Source of the DNA: Cupriavidus respiraculi
GTDB lineage: Bacteria; Pseudomonadota; Gammaproteobacteria; Burkholderiales; Burkholderiaceae
Direction: 5' to 3'
NCBI RefSeq assembly: GCF_914271545.1
Contig: NZ_CAJZAH010000009.1
Coordinates: 100,847-164,846 of the forward strand
DNA: 64,000 nt
This document shows positions 29,901-38,686 of this stretch, in pieces. Under the pieces are notes generated by a model, which made no database searches, was not told where the DNA came from, and saw only the letters and a program-made list of their open reading frames with translations. The stretch's first letter is position 1, and every line of letters starts with the position of its first letter. A program made the translations under genes and the position numbers.

Positions 29901-30573
29901 AGGCGGACGATTCCACCACGTCGGTCACGCACTTCATCGCCACCCACAGGCCCGAGTAGCGGCTCATGGCCCAGCCATGCAGCCCGTAGTCCAGGTATTC
30001 CTGCACGTTGGAGGGAAACAGCACCGGCAGGCCGCAGGCCTTGAACATGTGCTCGGACTGGTGCGCGAGCGTGGAGGACTTGGCGGAGTGGTCGTCGCCC
30101 GCCAGCACCAGCACGCCGCCATGGGGCGAGGAGCCGGCCGAATTGCCGTGCTTGAAGACGTCGCCGGTGCGGTCCACGCCCGGGCCCTTGCCGTACCACA
30201 TGCCGAACACGCCGTCGAACTTGGCGCCGGGGTACATGTTGACCTGCTGCGAGCCCCATACCGCAGTGGCGGCGAGGTCCTCGTTCAGGCCGGGCTGGAA
30301 CACGATGTTGTGCGCGCTCAGGTGGGGCTTGGCCTTCCACAGCGCCTGGTCCAGCGCGCCCAGCGGCGAGCCGCGATAGCCCGAGATGAAGCCGGCGGTG
30401 TTCAGGCCCGCGCCGCGGTCGCGTTCCTGCTGCAGCATCGGCAGGCGTACCAGGGCTTGGGTGCCGCTGATATAGATGCGGCCGCGCTCCAGCGTGTATT
30501 TGTCGTCGAGGGTAACGTTGGCGAGCGCGCGACGGATGGCGTCGCTGACCGGGGCGGTCAAGGGGGCATTCAT
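26980..30573 (-). CDS. Fused indolepyruvate ferredoxin oxidoreductase (IorA-IorB family)
   Basis: This 1197-residue enzyme is expected to oxidise aryl pyruvates, formed by transamination of aromatic amino acids, to the aryl-acetyl-CoA thioesters with ferredoxin. The N-terminal thiamine-diphosphate pyrimidine domain contains GYRGSPLGALD near residue 65. The diphosphate domain has GIGCHYMTVWMD and GDGTYFHSG about residues 480-550. A 4Fe-4S motif CEGCGDCSVKSNC lies near 650. The gamma domain starts at GVLVTGVGGTGVVTIGG near 735. Archaeal enzymes use separate subunits; the single-chain form is typical of proteobacteria. The product phenylacetyl-CoA would feed the paa pathway encoded 23 kb away, which is inference. 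Confidence 0.92.
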   Translation of the reverse strand: MNAPLTAPVSDAIRRALANVTLDDKYTLERGRIYISGTQALVRLPMLQQERDRGAGLNTAGFISGYRGSPLGALDQALWKAKPHLSAHNIVFQPGLNEDLAATAVWGSQQVNMYPGAKFDGVFGMWYGKGPGVDRTGDVFKHGNSAGSSPHGGVLVLAGDDHSAKSSTLAHQSEHMFKACGLPVLFPSNVQEYLDYGLHGWAMSRYSGLWVAMKCVTDVVESSASVELDPHRVEIALPQDFIMPQGGLNIRWPDPPLEQEARLLDYKWYAALAYVRANKLDRIEIDSPQARFGIMTAGKAYLDTRQALSDLGLDEQTCARIGIRLYKVGCVWPLEAQGARAFAQGLQEILVVEEKRQIMEYALKEELYNWRDDVRPKVYGKFDEKDNAGGEWSIPQSNWLLPAHYELSPAIIAKAIATRLQNFELPADVRARIAARIALIEAKEKALATPRVAAERKPWFCSGCPHNTSTNVPEGSRAMAGIGCHYMTVWMDRSTSTFSQMGGEGVAWIGQAPFAGDNHVFANLGDGTYFHSGLLAIRASIAAGVNITYKILYNDAVAMTGGQPVDGQLSVQDIAFQVAAEGAKKIAIVTDEPDKYNAAIKLPDGVQVHHRDRLDDVQRELREIPGATILIYDQTCATEKRRRRKRGSYPDPARRVFINDTVCEGCGDCSVKSNCLSVEPLETELGTKRQINQSSCNKDFSCLNGFCPSFVTAEGAQVRKPERHGVSMDSLPALPEPALPALDHPYGVLVTGVGGTGVVTIGGLLGMAAHLENKGVTVLDMAGLAQKGGAVLSHVQIAAKPEDIHATRIAMGEADLVIGCDAIVSATDEVLSKTQAGRTRAIVNTAQTPTAEFIRNPKWQFPGLSAERDVRNAVGEQCEFVNASALAVALLGDAIYTNPLVLGYAWQKGWLPLSLDALVRAIELNGVSVDRNKAAFEWGRQLAHDPEHVLSLTGSLRTSAEGADVVKLPTSSGALLEKLIQQRMAHLTGYQDAAWAQRFRDDVERVRAAEVALVGAGKPLPLTEAVARNLSKLMAYKDEYEVARLYTDPAFLDKLRHQFEGEPGRDYQLNFWLAPPLLAKRDAKGHLVKRRFGPSTLTLFRLLARLKGLRGGPLDIFGKTEERRTERALIDEYRAMLDEVTAGLNAGNHQTAVALASLPDDIRGFGHVKENNLKAARGRWTRLLEQFRHPEAGQRAA

Positions 30574-30863
30574 GAGTGCTCCTCTGTGGGAAAGGCAGTC
30601 GGGATCGCCGACACACTTCAGTTATGGGCGGTCGCCGTCGCCTCTTGTGAAGGCTTGCGCGACCGTGTCTCTGTGCGGCATGGTAGCACCGCAGCGGAGT
30701 TGCCGGCACGGCGCGGCGCACCATGTGCGGCCCCCGCTTCCCCTCGGTTTCCCGGATGGACAAGGGCTGGCGTGTACACTGCGCTGCATCCAAGCCGAAA
30801 CGGACGCCCCACCCAGGCGGCGGTACAACCCACTCCGAGGCCGACCGGCCTCCAGGACCAGAC

Positions 30864-32270
30864 ATGAATACCTCTTCCCGCCAGGGCACCGCGACCCTGG
30901 CCGTATTGATCGACGCGGACAACGCCGCGCCCGGCATCGTCGAAGGCCTGCTGGCCGAAGTGGCCAAGTACGGCGTCGCCGCGGTCAAGCGCATCTACGG
31001 CGACTGGACCAAGCCCAACCTGTCGGGCTGGAAGGAATGCCTGCTGTCGCATTCCATTCAGCCGATCCAGCAGTTCCGCTACACAGTGGGCAAGAACGCC
31101 ACCGACAGCGCGATGATCATCGACGCGATGGACCTGTTGTACACGGGCCGCTTCGACGGCTTCTGCATCGTCTCCAGCGATAGCGACTTCACGCGGCTGG
31201 CCTCGCGCATCCGCGAACAGGGGCTGACCGTGTACGGCTTCGGCGAGCGCAAGACGCCCAAGCCTTTCGTGACCGCCTGCGACAAGTTCATCTACTCGGA
31301 CGTGCTGCGCGCCGAGGGCGAGGCCGACGAGACCGTCGCGCCCACTCGCAAGCGCAACGGCGGCGAACTGCGCCAGGACTCGCGCCTGGTGCGGCTGCTG
31401 CAGTCGGCGGCGCAGGCCGTGTCCGACGAGGAGGGCTGGACCACGCTGGGCAGCATGGGCACCCATATCGCCAAGCAGGCGCCGGAATTCGATTCGCGCA
31501 ACTACGGCTACGGCAAGCTTTCCGAGCTGGTGACCGCCACGGGCCTGTTCGAGGTGGAGACGCGCAACGGCGGCAACAACAAGACGCTGTGGGTGCGGCT
31601 CAAGCGCCGGAACAAGGGCGAGGGCGAGGCCCGGCAGGAAGAGGGCCGGCAGGAAGGACGTCAGGAAGGACGTCAAGAAGGGCGTCAAGAAGGGCGTCAG
31701 GAAGGGCGGCACGAGGGCCGGCAAGGCGAAGGGCGCGGACAGGGCCGGCAGGGCGAGGGCAGGGAACCTCGGCAAGGCGACCAGCGCGGCCAGGAGCGCG
31801 CCGCCGAGCCGCAGACGGGCGAGCGCCTGGCGCAGGCGCAACGCCAGCAGCCGCCGGCCATGCCTGAAGTGGAAGTCGCTACGCTGCCGCCGGTCATCCC
31901 CGACCAGGCGCCGCCATCCATGCCGGAACAGGCCCCCGCGCCGCGCGAGTCCGTGCCCGACGATGCCGCGCCCACGCCGGCGGCGGACGCCGAACCCCCG
32001 GTGGAGAACGACAGGTCCCGGAGCCGCGCGCGCCGTCCGCAGCGCAAGCCTGAGGTCAAGCTGAGCGAGACGCCCTGGCCGATCGACAGCGCGGTGCTGG
32101 TGCCGGCGACCATGGCCGCGGTCGACACGCCCGAGGAGGACGAGGACGAGCGGGAAGACGATGTCAACGGGAACGTCGCCGAGCCGGCCGCTCCCGCACC
32201 GGCCACCAAGCGCCGCAGCGCGGCCCCGCGCAAGCGCGCGCCGCGCAAGTCGGCGAAGGCGGCGGAATAA
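30864..32270 (+). CDS. NYN-domain / OST-HTH (LOTUS) protein with RQEG tandem-repeat tail
   Basis: The 468-residue protein opens with a NYN (PIN-like) ribonuclease domain of the LabA/DUF88 type: D17-A-D19-N20, D81 and the S104-D-S-D108 cluster form the acidic metal site. A LOTUS (OST-HTH) domain follows at about 172-248, a module proposed to bind RNA. Residues 257-290 are a tandem repeat of R-Q-E-G units, encoded by imperfect 12-base repeats at about 31640-31725. The rest is Pro/Glu/Ala-rich and ends in a basic Lys/Arg tail, likely disordered and nucleic-acid binding. I chose ATG 30864, where the domain begins; the frame upstream to 30723 has no family support. Confidence 0.88.
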   Translation: MNTSSRQGTATLAVLIDADNAAPGIVEGLLAEVAKYGVAAVKRIYGDWTKPNLSGWKECLLSHSIQPIQQFRYTVGKNATDSAMIIDAMDLLYTGRFDGFCIVSSDSDFTRLASRIREQGLTVYGFGERKTPKPFVTACDKFIYSDVLRAEGEADETVAPTRKRNGGELRQDSRLVRLLQSAAQAVSDEEGWTTLGSMGTHIAKQAPEFDSRNYGYGKLSELVTATGLFEVETRNGGNNKTLWVRLKRRNKGEGEARQEEGRQEGRQEGRQEGRQEGRQEGRHEGRQGEGRGQGRQGEGREPRQGDQRGQERAAEPQTGERLAQAQRQQPPAMPEVEVATLPPVIPDQAPPSMPEQAPAPRESVPDDAAPTPAADAEPPVENDRSRSRARRPQRKPEVKLSETPWPIDSAVLVPATMAAVDTPEEDEDEREDDVNGNVAEPAAPAPATKRRSAAPRKRAPRKSAKAAE

Positions 32271-32300
32271 GACGGGCGGGATTTGTCGCGGTTGCGGGCG

Positions 32301-32443
32301 GTCACCCTCGCCCCGACCCTCTCCCGCTAGCGGGAGAGGGAGCACACCGTCGGTGTGCGAGCGCAATGGCTGCTTGCCTGCCCCGTACTGCCGGTTCGCT
32401 TCCCTCTCCCGCCCGCGGGAGAGGGGCCGGGGGTGAGGGTGAC
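32301..32443. repeat. REP/BIME-like palindromic element, copy 2
   Basis: This copy has the same layout as the one at 26824. GTCACCCTCGCCCCG opens it, followed by the hairpin CCCTCTCCCGC-TA-GCGGGAGAGGG (32317-32340). A spacer contains a further small palindrome, CACACCGTCGGTGTG (32343-32357). A second hairpin lies at 32402-32425, and the element closes with GGTGAGGGTGAC ending at 32443. It lies between the NYN gene and gspF, again a convergent junction. Confidence 0.85.
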
Positions 32444-32472
32444 CGCCCGCCGAAGCCCCGGTGCCCGATCCC

Positions 32473-33690
32473 CTACCGCACCAGCTGATTGATCTCGATG
32501 ATCGGCATCAGCACCGCCAGCACGATCAGCAGTACCACCACCCCCATCGTCAGGATCAACAGCGGCTCCAGCAGGCTGGTGAGGAACAGCGTGCGCCGCT
32601 CCAGTTCCTGGCCTTCGCCTTGCGCCGCGCGCTCCAGCATCACCGGCAGGTTGCCGGTGGCCTCGCCCGAGCGGATCAGATGCACCAGCACCGGCGGAAA
32701 CTGGTTCTGCGCGGCCAGCGCGCGCGCCAGCGACGCGCCTTCGCGCACCCGCGTGGTGGCGTCTTCCACATTGGCCTTGAGCGCATCGTTGGTCAGCGTC
32801 TCGCCCGCGGCCTGCAGGCTGCGCAGGATCGGCACGCCCGCCGATACCAGGATGGCCAGCGTGCTGGCAAAGCGCGCGGTGTTGTAGCCGCGGATCAGCT
32901 TGCCCACCAGCGGCGCGGTCAGCAGCCAGCGATGCCATTCGAGGCGCACGTCCGGCTGGCGCAGCACGCTGCGCACCAGCAGCGCGACCGCGACGATCAC
33001 GGCCAGCGCCGCCCACCACCAGTTGCGCACGAAGTCGGACAGCGCCAGCATCACGATGGTCAGCGTCGGCAGCTTCTGCTTGGTGTTGGCGAACACGCTG
33101 ACCACCTGCGGCACCACGTACGACAGCAGGAAGATCACGATGGCGAACGCCACCACGGTGACGATGGCCGGATAGGTGAACGCCAGCCGGATCTTGGCCG
33201 TCAACTGATTGCGCGTCTCGATATAGGTGGCAAGGCGCTCGAGCACCACGCCCAGATGACCGGAATGCTCGCCGGCAGAGACCAGCGCGCGGTAGATGTC
33301 GGGAAAATCGCGGGGATGCTGCATCAGCGCAGCCGAGAGCGCGTTGCCGCCCATCACGTCGGCGCGCACATTGGCCAGCAGCTCGTGCACATAGGCGCGT
33401 TCGGCCTGGTCGGCCAGCGCGGCCAGCGCCTCGTCCAGCGGCAGGCCGGCGACGATCAGGCTGGCGAGCTGGCGCGTGAACAGCGCCAGTTCCTGCGTCG
33501 AGAGGCGGCGCACGATGCCGCCCGCGGTATTGCGGCGCGCCGCCTCGGCGCTGCCGATGGCGGCCACCGTCAGCGGCGTGAGCCCGCGCGTGCGCAGCTG
33601 GTTGCGCGCCTGCTTGGGGCTGTCGGCCTCGATCACGCCCCGGTCGGTCTTGCCGACGGCATCGACGGCTTCGTAGCGGAAGGCGGTCAT
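32473..33690 (-). CDS. gspF: Type II secretion inner-membrane platform protein GspF
   Basis: GspF is the polytopic platform protein that couples the GspE ATPase to pseudopilus growth. The 405-residue length is typical. Two homologous T2SSF cytoplasmic domains (about 70-195 and 275-395) flank the membrane helices, with the first helix at LAFTYPAIVTVVAFAIVIF. The N-terminal MTAFRYEAVDAVGK is a family signature. It is the last gene of the minus-strand gsp cluster, 49 bases after gspE, and is followed by a REP-like element. Confidence 0.96.
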   Translation of the reverse strand: MTAFRYEAVDAVGKTDRGVIEADSPKQARNQLRTRGLTPLTVAAIGSAEAARRNTAGGIVRRLSTQELALFTRQLASLIVAGLPLDEALAALADQAERAYVHELLANVRADVMGGNALSAALMQHPRDFPDIYRALVSAGEHSGHLGVVLERLATYIETRNQLTAKIRLAFTYPAIVTVVAFAIVIFLLSYVVPQVVSVFANTKQKLPTLTIVMLALSDFVRNWWWAALAVIVAVALLVRSVLRQPDVRLEWHRWLLTAPLVGKLIRGYNTARFASTLAILVSAGVPILRSLQAAGETLTNDALKANVEDATTRVREGASLARALAAQNQFPPVLVHLIRSGEATGNLPVMLERAAQGEGQELERRTLFLTSLLEPLLILTMGVVVLLIVLAVLMPIIEINQLVR

Positions 33691-33739
33691 GGCCGGTGCA
33701 TATCCTGCATATCGTGTTTAGCCATCGATGGACCGCCCC

Positions 33740-35344
33740 TCAGTCGCCCGTCACGCGCAGCACCTCTTCGAGCGAGGTCGCGCCGCTGTCGATCCAGCGC
33801 TGCGCATCGCGCCGCATGGTGTGCATGCCGCGCGCCAGCGCGACTTCCTTGATCTCGGACTCGGGCGACTGGCGGTGGATCATGGTACGGATCGCGTCGT
33901 CCACGGCCAGCAGCTCGTAGACGCCCATGCGCCCCTGGTAGCCCGACTGGCCGCACTTGTCGCAGCCCACCGGGTGCCACACGCGTTGCAGCGGCCTGCC
34001 TTCGGCCAGCAGCGCCTCGGCCTGCGCCGGGGTGACCTCGATGGTCTCCTCGCGCTTGCAGTGCGGGCACAGCCGGCGTACCAGGCGCTGCGCGAGCACA
34101 CCCAGCAGCGACGAGGACAGCAGGAAGGGCTCGATCCCCATGTCGACCAGGCGGGTCACCGCCGAAGCCGAGTCGTTGGTGTGCAGCGTGGCCAGCACCA
34201 GGTGGCCGGTCAGCGAGGCCTGCACCGCGATCTGCGCGGTCTCCAGGTCGCGGATTTCGCCGATCATCACCACGTCCGGGTCCTGGCGCAGGATGGCGCG
34301 CAGGGCCTTGGCGAAGGTCATGTCGATGCGCGCGTTGACCTGGGTCTGGCCGATGCCGTCCAGGTCGTACTCGATCGGGTCCTCCACCGTCATGATGTTG
34401 GTGGCCTGCGCATCGAGCCGCGACAGCGCCGCGTACAGCGTGGTGGTCTTGCCCGAGCCGGTCGGGCCGGTCACCAGCACGATGCCGTGGGGCTGGCGGA
34501 TCAGCGCGTCGAAGCTGGCCAGCGTGTCGCGCTCCATGCCGAGCTTGGCCAGATCCAGCCGGCCCGCCTCCTTGTCCAGCAGACGCAGCACCGCGCGCTC
34601 GCCGTGGCCAGTGGGCAGCGTGGAGACCCGCACGTCGACCGGCCGGCCGCCCACGCGCAGCGTGATGCGGCCATCCTGCGGCAGGCGTTTCTCGGCGATA
34701 TCGAGCTGCGCCATGATCTTGATGCGCGAGATCAGCGCGCCGTGCAGCGCCTTCTTGGGCCGCACCACGTCGCGCAGCGTGCCGTCGACGCGAAAGCGCA
34801 CCACCGACGCCGACTCGAAGGGCTCGATATGGATATCGGAGGCACCCTCGCGCGCCGCCTGGGTCAGCAGCGCGTTGATCATGCGGATGATCGGCGCGTC
34901 GTCCTCGGACTCCAGCAGGTCTTCCACGGCGGGGATGTCCTGCATCAGCCGCGACAGGTCCACCTCGCCCTCGACCTCGCCCACCACCTGCGCGGCGCTG
35001 CCGTCCTGCCGGTTGTAGGCGTCCGTCATGGCGCGCTCGACCGCGTCCGGATCCATCACGCGCAGGCGCAGCGCGCCATGCACGCGGGCCACTTCGGCCA
35101 GCGCCGCGGGCGCGGTGGCGGCGCTCACCCACACCTCCAGCCCGTCGGGGCGCTGGTGGGCGATCAGCAGCTTGCCTTCGCGCGCGAAGCCGTAGGACAC
35201 GAGGCGCGCGGCCATCGGCGAGGGCGGCTCCAGCTCGGCAGACTGTGCGGCAAGCGGCGCGGCGGGCGGCAGCGGACGCGGTGGCGCCGTGGCCGGCCCG
35301 GCGGGGGACGCGGCGGGCGGCGTCGAGAGATGCGGTTCAACCAT
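33740..35344 (-). CDS. gspE: Type II secretion ATPase GspE
   Basis: GspE is the cytoplasmic hexameric ATPase powering secretion. The protein has 534 residues. It has the N1/N2 regions that bind GspL, Walker A GPTGSGKTTT near the middle, an Asp box and Walker B (DVVMIGEIRD), a His box (ATLHTND) and the tetra-cysteine zinc module CPHC...CDKC. A Pro/Ala-rich N-terminus of about 40 residues precedes the conserved part. It lies 15 bases after gspD and 49 before gspF. Confidence 0.97.
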   Translation of the reverse strand: MVEPHLSTPPAASPAGPATAPPRPLPPAAPLAAQSAELEPPSPMAARLVSYGFAREGKLLIAHQRPDGLEVWVSAATAPAALAEVARVHGALRLRVMDPDAVERAMTDAYNRQDGSAAQVVGEVEGEVDLSRLMQDIPAVEDLLESEDDAPIIRMINALLTQAAREGASDIHIEPFESASVVRFRVDGTLRDVVRPKKALHGALISRIKIMAQLDIAEKRLPQDGRITLRVGGRPVDVRVSTLPTGHGERAVLRLLDKEAGRLDLAKLGMERDTLASFDALIRQPHGIVLVTGPTGSGKTTTLYAALSRLDAQATNIMTVEDPIEYDLDGIGQTQVNARIDMTFAKALRAILRQDPDVVMIGEIRDLETAQIAVQASLTGHLVLATLHTNDSASAVTRLVDMGIEPFLLSSSLLGVLAQRLVRRLCPHCKREETIEVTPAQAEALLAEGRPLQRVWHPVGCDKCGQSGYQGRMGVYELLAVDDAIRTMIHRQSPESEIKEVALARGMHTMRRDAQRWIDSGATSLEEVLRVTGD

Positions 35345-35359
35345 GGCGATCCCCTTCGC

Positions 35360-37798
35360 TCAGCCGCCCTGGCTGAATGCCGACGGCGTGCCGGTTTCGT
35401 TGGCCGGGACGCTGGGCGCCGGCGCACGGACGGGCGGCGCGGCCGGAGCGACGGGCGCGGGCGTGCTGCCCGGGGCGGGCCCGGTCGCGGGCGGCCGTGG
35501 CTCCGGCGGCGGCAGGGTCTGCGGCACCGGCAGCGGTCCGGGCACCGGCCCGTTGGCGCGCGGGTCGACGAACGGCGCGCCGGGCGCGTCGGCCGGCGGC
35601 AGCACCGGCGTCTCGCCCGAGCGCAGCATGATGTTGGGCGACACGTAGCCCTGCTGCTGCGCGCGCATATAGCCGTAGCGGTCCTGCGAGATGCGGTCGG
35701 TGGCGCCGGAGGTGCGCATCACGTAGGGCCGCAGGAACACCAGCAGGTTGGTCTTGCCGCGCGCCTTGTTCTCGTAGCGGAACAGGCCGCCGACCAGCGG
35801 CAGGTCGCCCAGCAGCGGCACCTTCTGCACGCCGTCGCTGTAGTTGTCCTCGATCAGGCCGCCCAGCACGATGATCTGGCCGTCGTTGACCAGCACGTTG
35901 GTCTCGATCGAGCGCACGTTGGTGGTCGGGCCCTGGATCAGCGCGGCGGTGCTCGGCACCACCGACGACGACTCCTGGAAGATCTGCAGCCGCACCAGCC
36001 CGCCGTCGGTGATCTGCGGCTTGACGCGCAGCGTGATGCCCACGTCCTTGCGGTCGAACGTGTTGAAGGGCGTGCCGCCGCCCACGGCGTTGTTCTGCGC
36101 GTAGGAGCCGGTCGTGATCGGGATGTTCTGGCCGATCAGGATCTTGGCTTCCTCGTTTTCCAGCGTGATCAGGTTCGGGGTGGACAGCAGGTTGACGCTG
36201 CCGTCGGTGCCCAGCGCCCGCAGCAGCGCGCCCAGCCCCAGCGCGGTGTTGACCACGCCCACGTTCAGGCCGGCCACGTCGGGCACCAGTCCCGCGACAT
36301 CCGGGATCGCGCCGGCGCCGCCCTCGCGGATCGCGGCCACCGCGCCGGTCAGGTTGATGATGTTCTGCCCGCCGGTGCCGAAGTTGGTGCCGGCAAAGAA
36401 GTTGTTGTTGCCGCCGGACGAGCTGATCAGCCCCTGCCACTGGATGCCGAGCTGGCCGGACTGCGTGGACGAGACTTCGACGATCATCGATTCGATATAG
36501 ACCTGCGCGCGGCGCGCGTCCAGGTCGTCGATCACGCTGCGCAGGCTGCGGTACACGGTCTCGCTGGCGGTGATGATCAGCGAGTTGGTGGCCGGGTCGG
36601 CCTGGATGATGCCGCCGGTGGTGGGTGCCTGGTTCGGCGCGAACGAGGCCGCGAAGGCGGAGTTGCCGCCCTGGCCCGAGCCCATGCCCATGCCGGCCAC
36701 GCCGGCGCTGCCGGTGTTGCCGCCGGTAAACTGCGGGCTCGCCTGCGTGGCGGCGGTCTGCAGGTTGGCGATGCCGCCGGCCGTCGCGCCCGCGCCCGTG
36801 CCCGTCTGCGATACGTTGAAGGTACTGTCGGCGGCGACGATCGCGCGCAGCGTCGGCGCCAGCTTGACGGCGTCCGCGTTCTTCAGCGGCACCACCCAGA
36901 TATTGCCGGCGCGGGCATGGGGCTGGTCCAGCTTCTCGATCAGCTGGCGCGCCTGCTGCACCCGGGCGCGGCTGGAGGCGCGGATCATCAGCGAATTGCT
37001 GCGCGGCTCGGCCACCACGGTGGTGCGCAGGCTGGCGTCGCCGCCCGCCGCGCCGCCGCCGCCGGGCACCCCCACCGCGGCGGCCGGGTCCAGCAGCTTT
37101 TGCAGCACGATGGCCGCATCGCTGGCGATGGCGTGGCGCAGCGGAATGAGCTCGACCTCGCCGGAGGCCGGCGCGTCGATGGCGGCGATGATGCGGGCGA
37201 TGCGCCGCAGATTGTCCGCGTAGTCCGTGATTACCAGCGTGTTATTGGCCGGGTACGCGGTGATCGTGTTGTTGGGCGCGATCATCGGGCGCAGCACCGG
37301 CACCAGCGCGTTGGCCGATTCGTAGTTGAGGCGGAAGACCTGCGTCACCACCTGGTCGCCGCGGCTGGGCGCGCCGCCGATCACGGTGGGCGAGCCCTGC
37401 AGCTTGGCGTCGGCCTCGGGCACGACCTTGGTAAAGCCGTTGCTCTCCACCATCGCGTAGCCCTGCATGCGCAGCACCGAACCGAGCGTCTGCAGCGCCT
37501 GCGCCCGCGACACCGGTTCCTCGGTCACCAGATTGACCGTGCCCTTGACGCGCGGGTCGATCACGAAGTTCTTGCCGGTGGCCTGGCCGACGGCCTTGAC
37601 CACCGCGTCCAGATCCGCATTGACGAAGTTCAGCACGACCTGGTCGCGGTTGCGCGGCGTGATGTCGGGCGGCGCGCTCGGCTGGTTCGGCTGCTGGGCC
37701 CACAGCGGGGCGGGGGCCAGCAGCGACAGTCCGCACAGCAGCAGGGTCGCGCGTGCGCAGGCGGTCTTGAAGAAAGGGCGGTGAGCTGATGTCGTCAT
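35360..37798 (-). CDS. gspD: Type II secretion outer-membrane secretin GspD
   Basis: GspD forms the outer-membrane channel. The 812-residue protein has a basic N-terminus with a signal peptide ending near ...APLWAQ. The N0 domain follows (FVNADLDAVVKAVG), then N1-N3 repeats, then the secretin core with VPLLGDLPLVGGLF near residue 640. A Gly-rich insert (about 410-450) lies in N3. The last 100 residues are Pro-rich, an extension seen in Burkholderiaceae secretins. No separate pilotin gene is seen. It is preceded by gspN, with a 66-base gap. Confidence 0.96.
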   Translation of the reverse strand: MTTSAHRPFFKTACARATLLLCGLSLLAPAPLWAQQPNQPSAPPDITPRNRDQVVLNFVNADLDAVVKAVGQATGKNFVIDPRVKGTVNLVTEEPVSRAQALQTLGSVLRMQGYAMVESNGFTKVVPEADAKLQGSPTVIGGAPSRGDQVVTQVFRLNYESANALVPVLRPMIAPNNTITAYPANNTLVITDYADNLRRIARIIAAIDAPASGEVELIPLRHAIASDAAIVLQKLLDPAAAVGVPGGGGAAGGDASLRTTVVAEPRSNSLMIRASSRARVQQARQLIEKLDQPHARAGNIWVVPLKNADAVKLAPTLRAIVAADSTFNVSQTGTGAGATAGGIANLQTAATQASPQFTGGNTGSAGVAGMGMGSGQGGNSAFAASFAPNQAPTTGGIIQADPATNSLIITASETVYRSLRSVIDDLDARRAQVYIESMIVEVSSTQSGQLGIQWQGLISSSGGNNNFFAGTNFGTGGQNIINLTGAVAAIREGGAGAIPDVAGLVPDVAGLNVGVVNTALGLGALLRALGTDGSVNLLSTPNLITLENEEAKILIGQNIPITTGSYAQNNAVGGGTPFNTFDRKDVGITLRVKPQITDGGLVRLQIFQESSSVVPSTAALIQGPTTNVRSIETNVLVNDGQIIVLGGLIEDNYSDGVQKVPLLGDLPLVGGLFRYENKARGKTNLLVFLRPYVMRTSGATDRISQDRYGYMRAQQQGYVSPNIMLRSGETPVLPPADAPGAPFVDPRANGPVPGPLPVPQTLPPPEPRPPATGPAPGSTPAPVAPAAPPVRAPAPSVPANETGTPSAFSQGG

Positions 37799-37864
37799 AG
37801 TTGGTTCGGGTGCTGCATGGCGGGGCCTGCGCGGCTTAGGCCGCGCCTGCCATCGCCGGCTCTC

Positions 37865-38686
37865 TCAAAAGCGCAGCCTGGTCACATTGTTCTCACGTCG
37901 TCCCAGCAGGCTCAACAGGGCCGCCAACTGGGTTTCGGCATCGGGATCGGCGCGCGCGGTGCCCTCGAAGCGGGCCCGGCGTCCCAGCGGACCGCCGCCC
38001 TCCAGGTGCAGCGGTCCGTCGATGGTGGTCAGCCTGAGCGTGCCGGTGGCGCCCGCCCAGTCGATTTCGGCGCGGTAGCTGCCAAGCGGCCGCAGCCGGC
38101 TGACCGCCGATGATACTTGTTCGATGCGCAGGCTCAGATGGCCCTGCATGCCGGCAGGCTCGCCGCCGCCGGCGAAGAAGCGCCCGCGCAGCGAGGACCA
38201 GTCCACGCGCATCAGTCCGTCCGGGCGCAGGGTGTTGAACGGCGCGCCCACGCCTTCGAGCAGGGAGGCCGGCAGCCGCAGCGCGCCGGACTGCGCGCGC
38301 CAGCCGGTGGGCGTCACGGTGACGGCCACGGGAGCGGCCATCGCCTCGGTATGGTTCAGCGACAGGCGCAGCGAGCCGGTCAGCAGCGGCCAGAACGCGA
38401 CCGACCACTGCAGCCGGCCGGGCAGCACGGTCGCGGTGGCGCTGCCGGCGCCGGCGGACAGCGCCAGCGTCGCGCTGCCGCGCCACAGCGTGCCTTCGGC
38501 ATCGGCCAGCAGCACGCGCCGCTCGGTGCGCTGCGCAATGCCGTCGGCCAGCCACGCCGCGGGCAGCGCCGCGGCGATGGTCGCCAGCACGGCCGCCAGG
38601 CCCAGCACCAGCCAGCCCAGCGTGCGTCCGATCCGTGCCGGACGGACATCGCGCCGCGCCAGCCTGAGCGCTTCCAGCCGCGCCAT
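37865..38686 (-). CDS. gspN: Type II secretion protein GspN
   Basis: GspN is an accessory inner-membrane protein with a large periplasmic domain, present in only some T2SS. The 273-residue protein has one N-terminal membrane segment (IGRTLGWLVLGLAAVLATIA, about 19-38) and a beta-rich periplasmic part ending RENNVTRLRF. Its ATG shares one base with the gspM stop (TGATG), so translation is coupled. This position, GspM then GspN then GspD, fits a Burkholderia/Ralstonia-type cluster. Confidence 0.9.
   Translation of the reverse strand: MARLEALRLARRDVRPARIGRTLGWLVLGLAAVLATIAAALPAAWLADGIAQRTERRVLLADAEGTLWRGSATLALSAGAGSATATVLPGRLQWSVAFWPLLTGSLRLSLNHTEAMAAPVAVTVTPTGWRAQSGALRLPASLLEGVGAPFNTLRPDGLMRVDWSSLRGRFFAGGGEPAGMQGHLSLRIEQVSSAVSRLRPLGSYRAEIDWAGATGTLRLTTIDGPLHLEGGGPLGRRARFEGTARADPDAETQLAALLSLLGRRENNVTRLRF

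Noticed and set aside
31640-31725. Tandem 12-base repeats as a possible CRISPR array
   Set aside because: The repeats are adjacent with no spacers, keep the reading frame and code for a protein tail.
33728-37789. A 1353-codon plus-strand frame opposite gspE and gspD
   Set aside because: Antisense artefact of GC-rich codons; gspE and gspD are clear on the minus strand.
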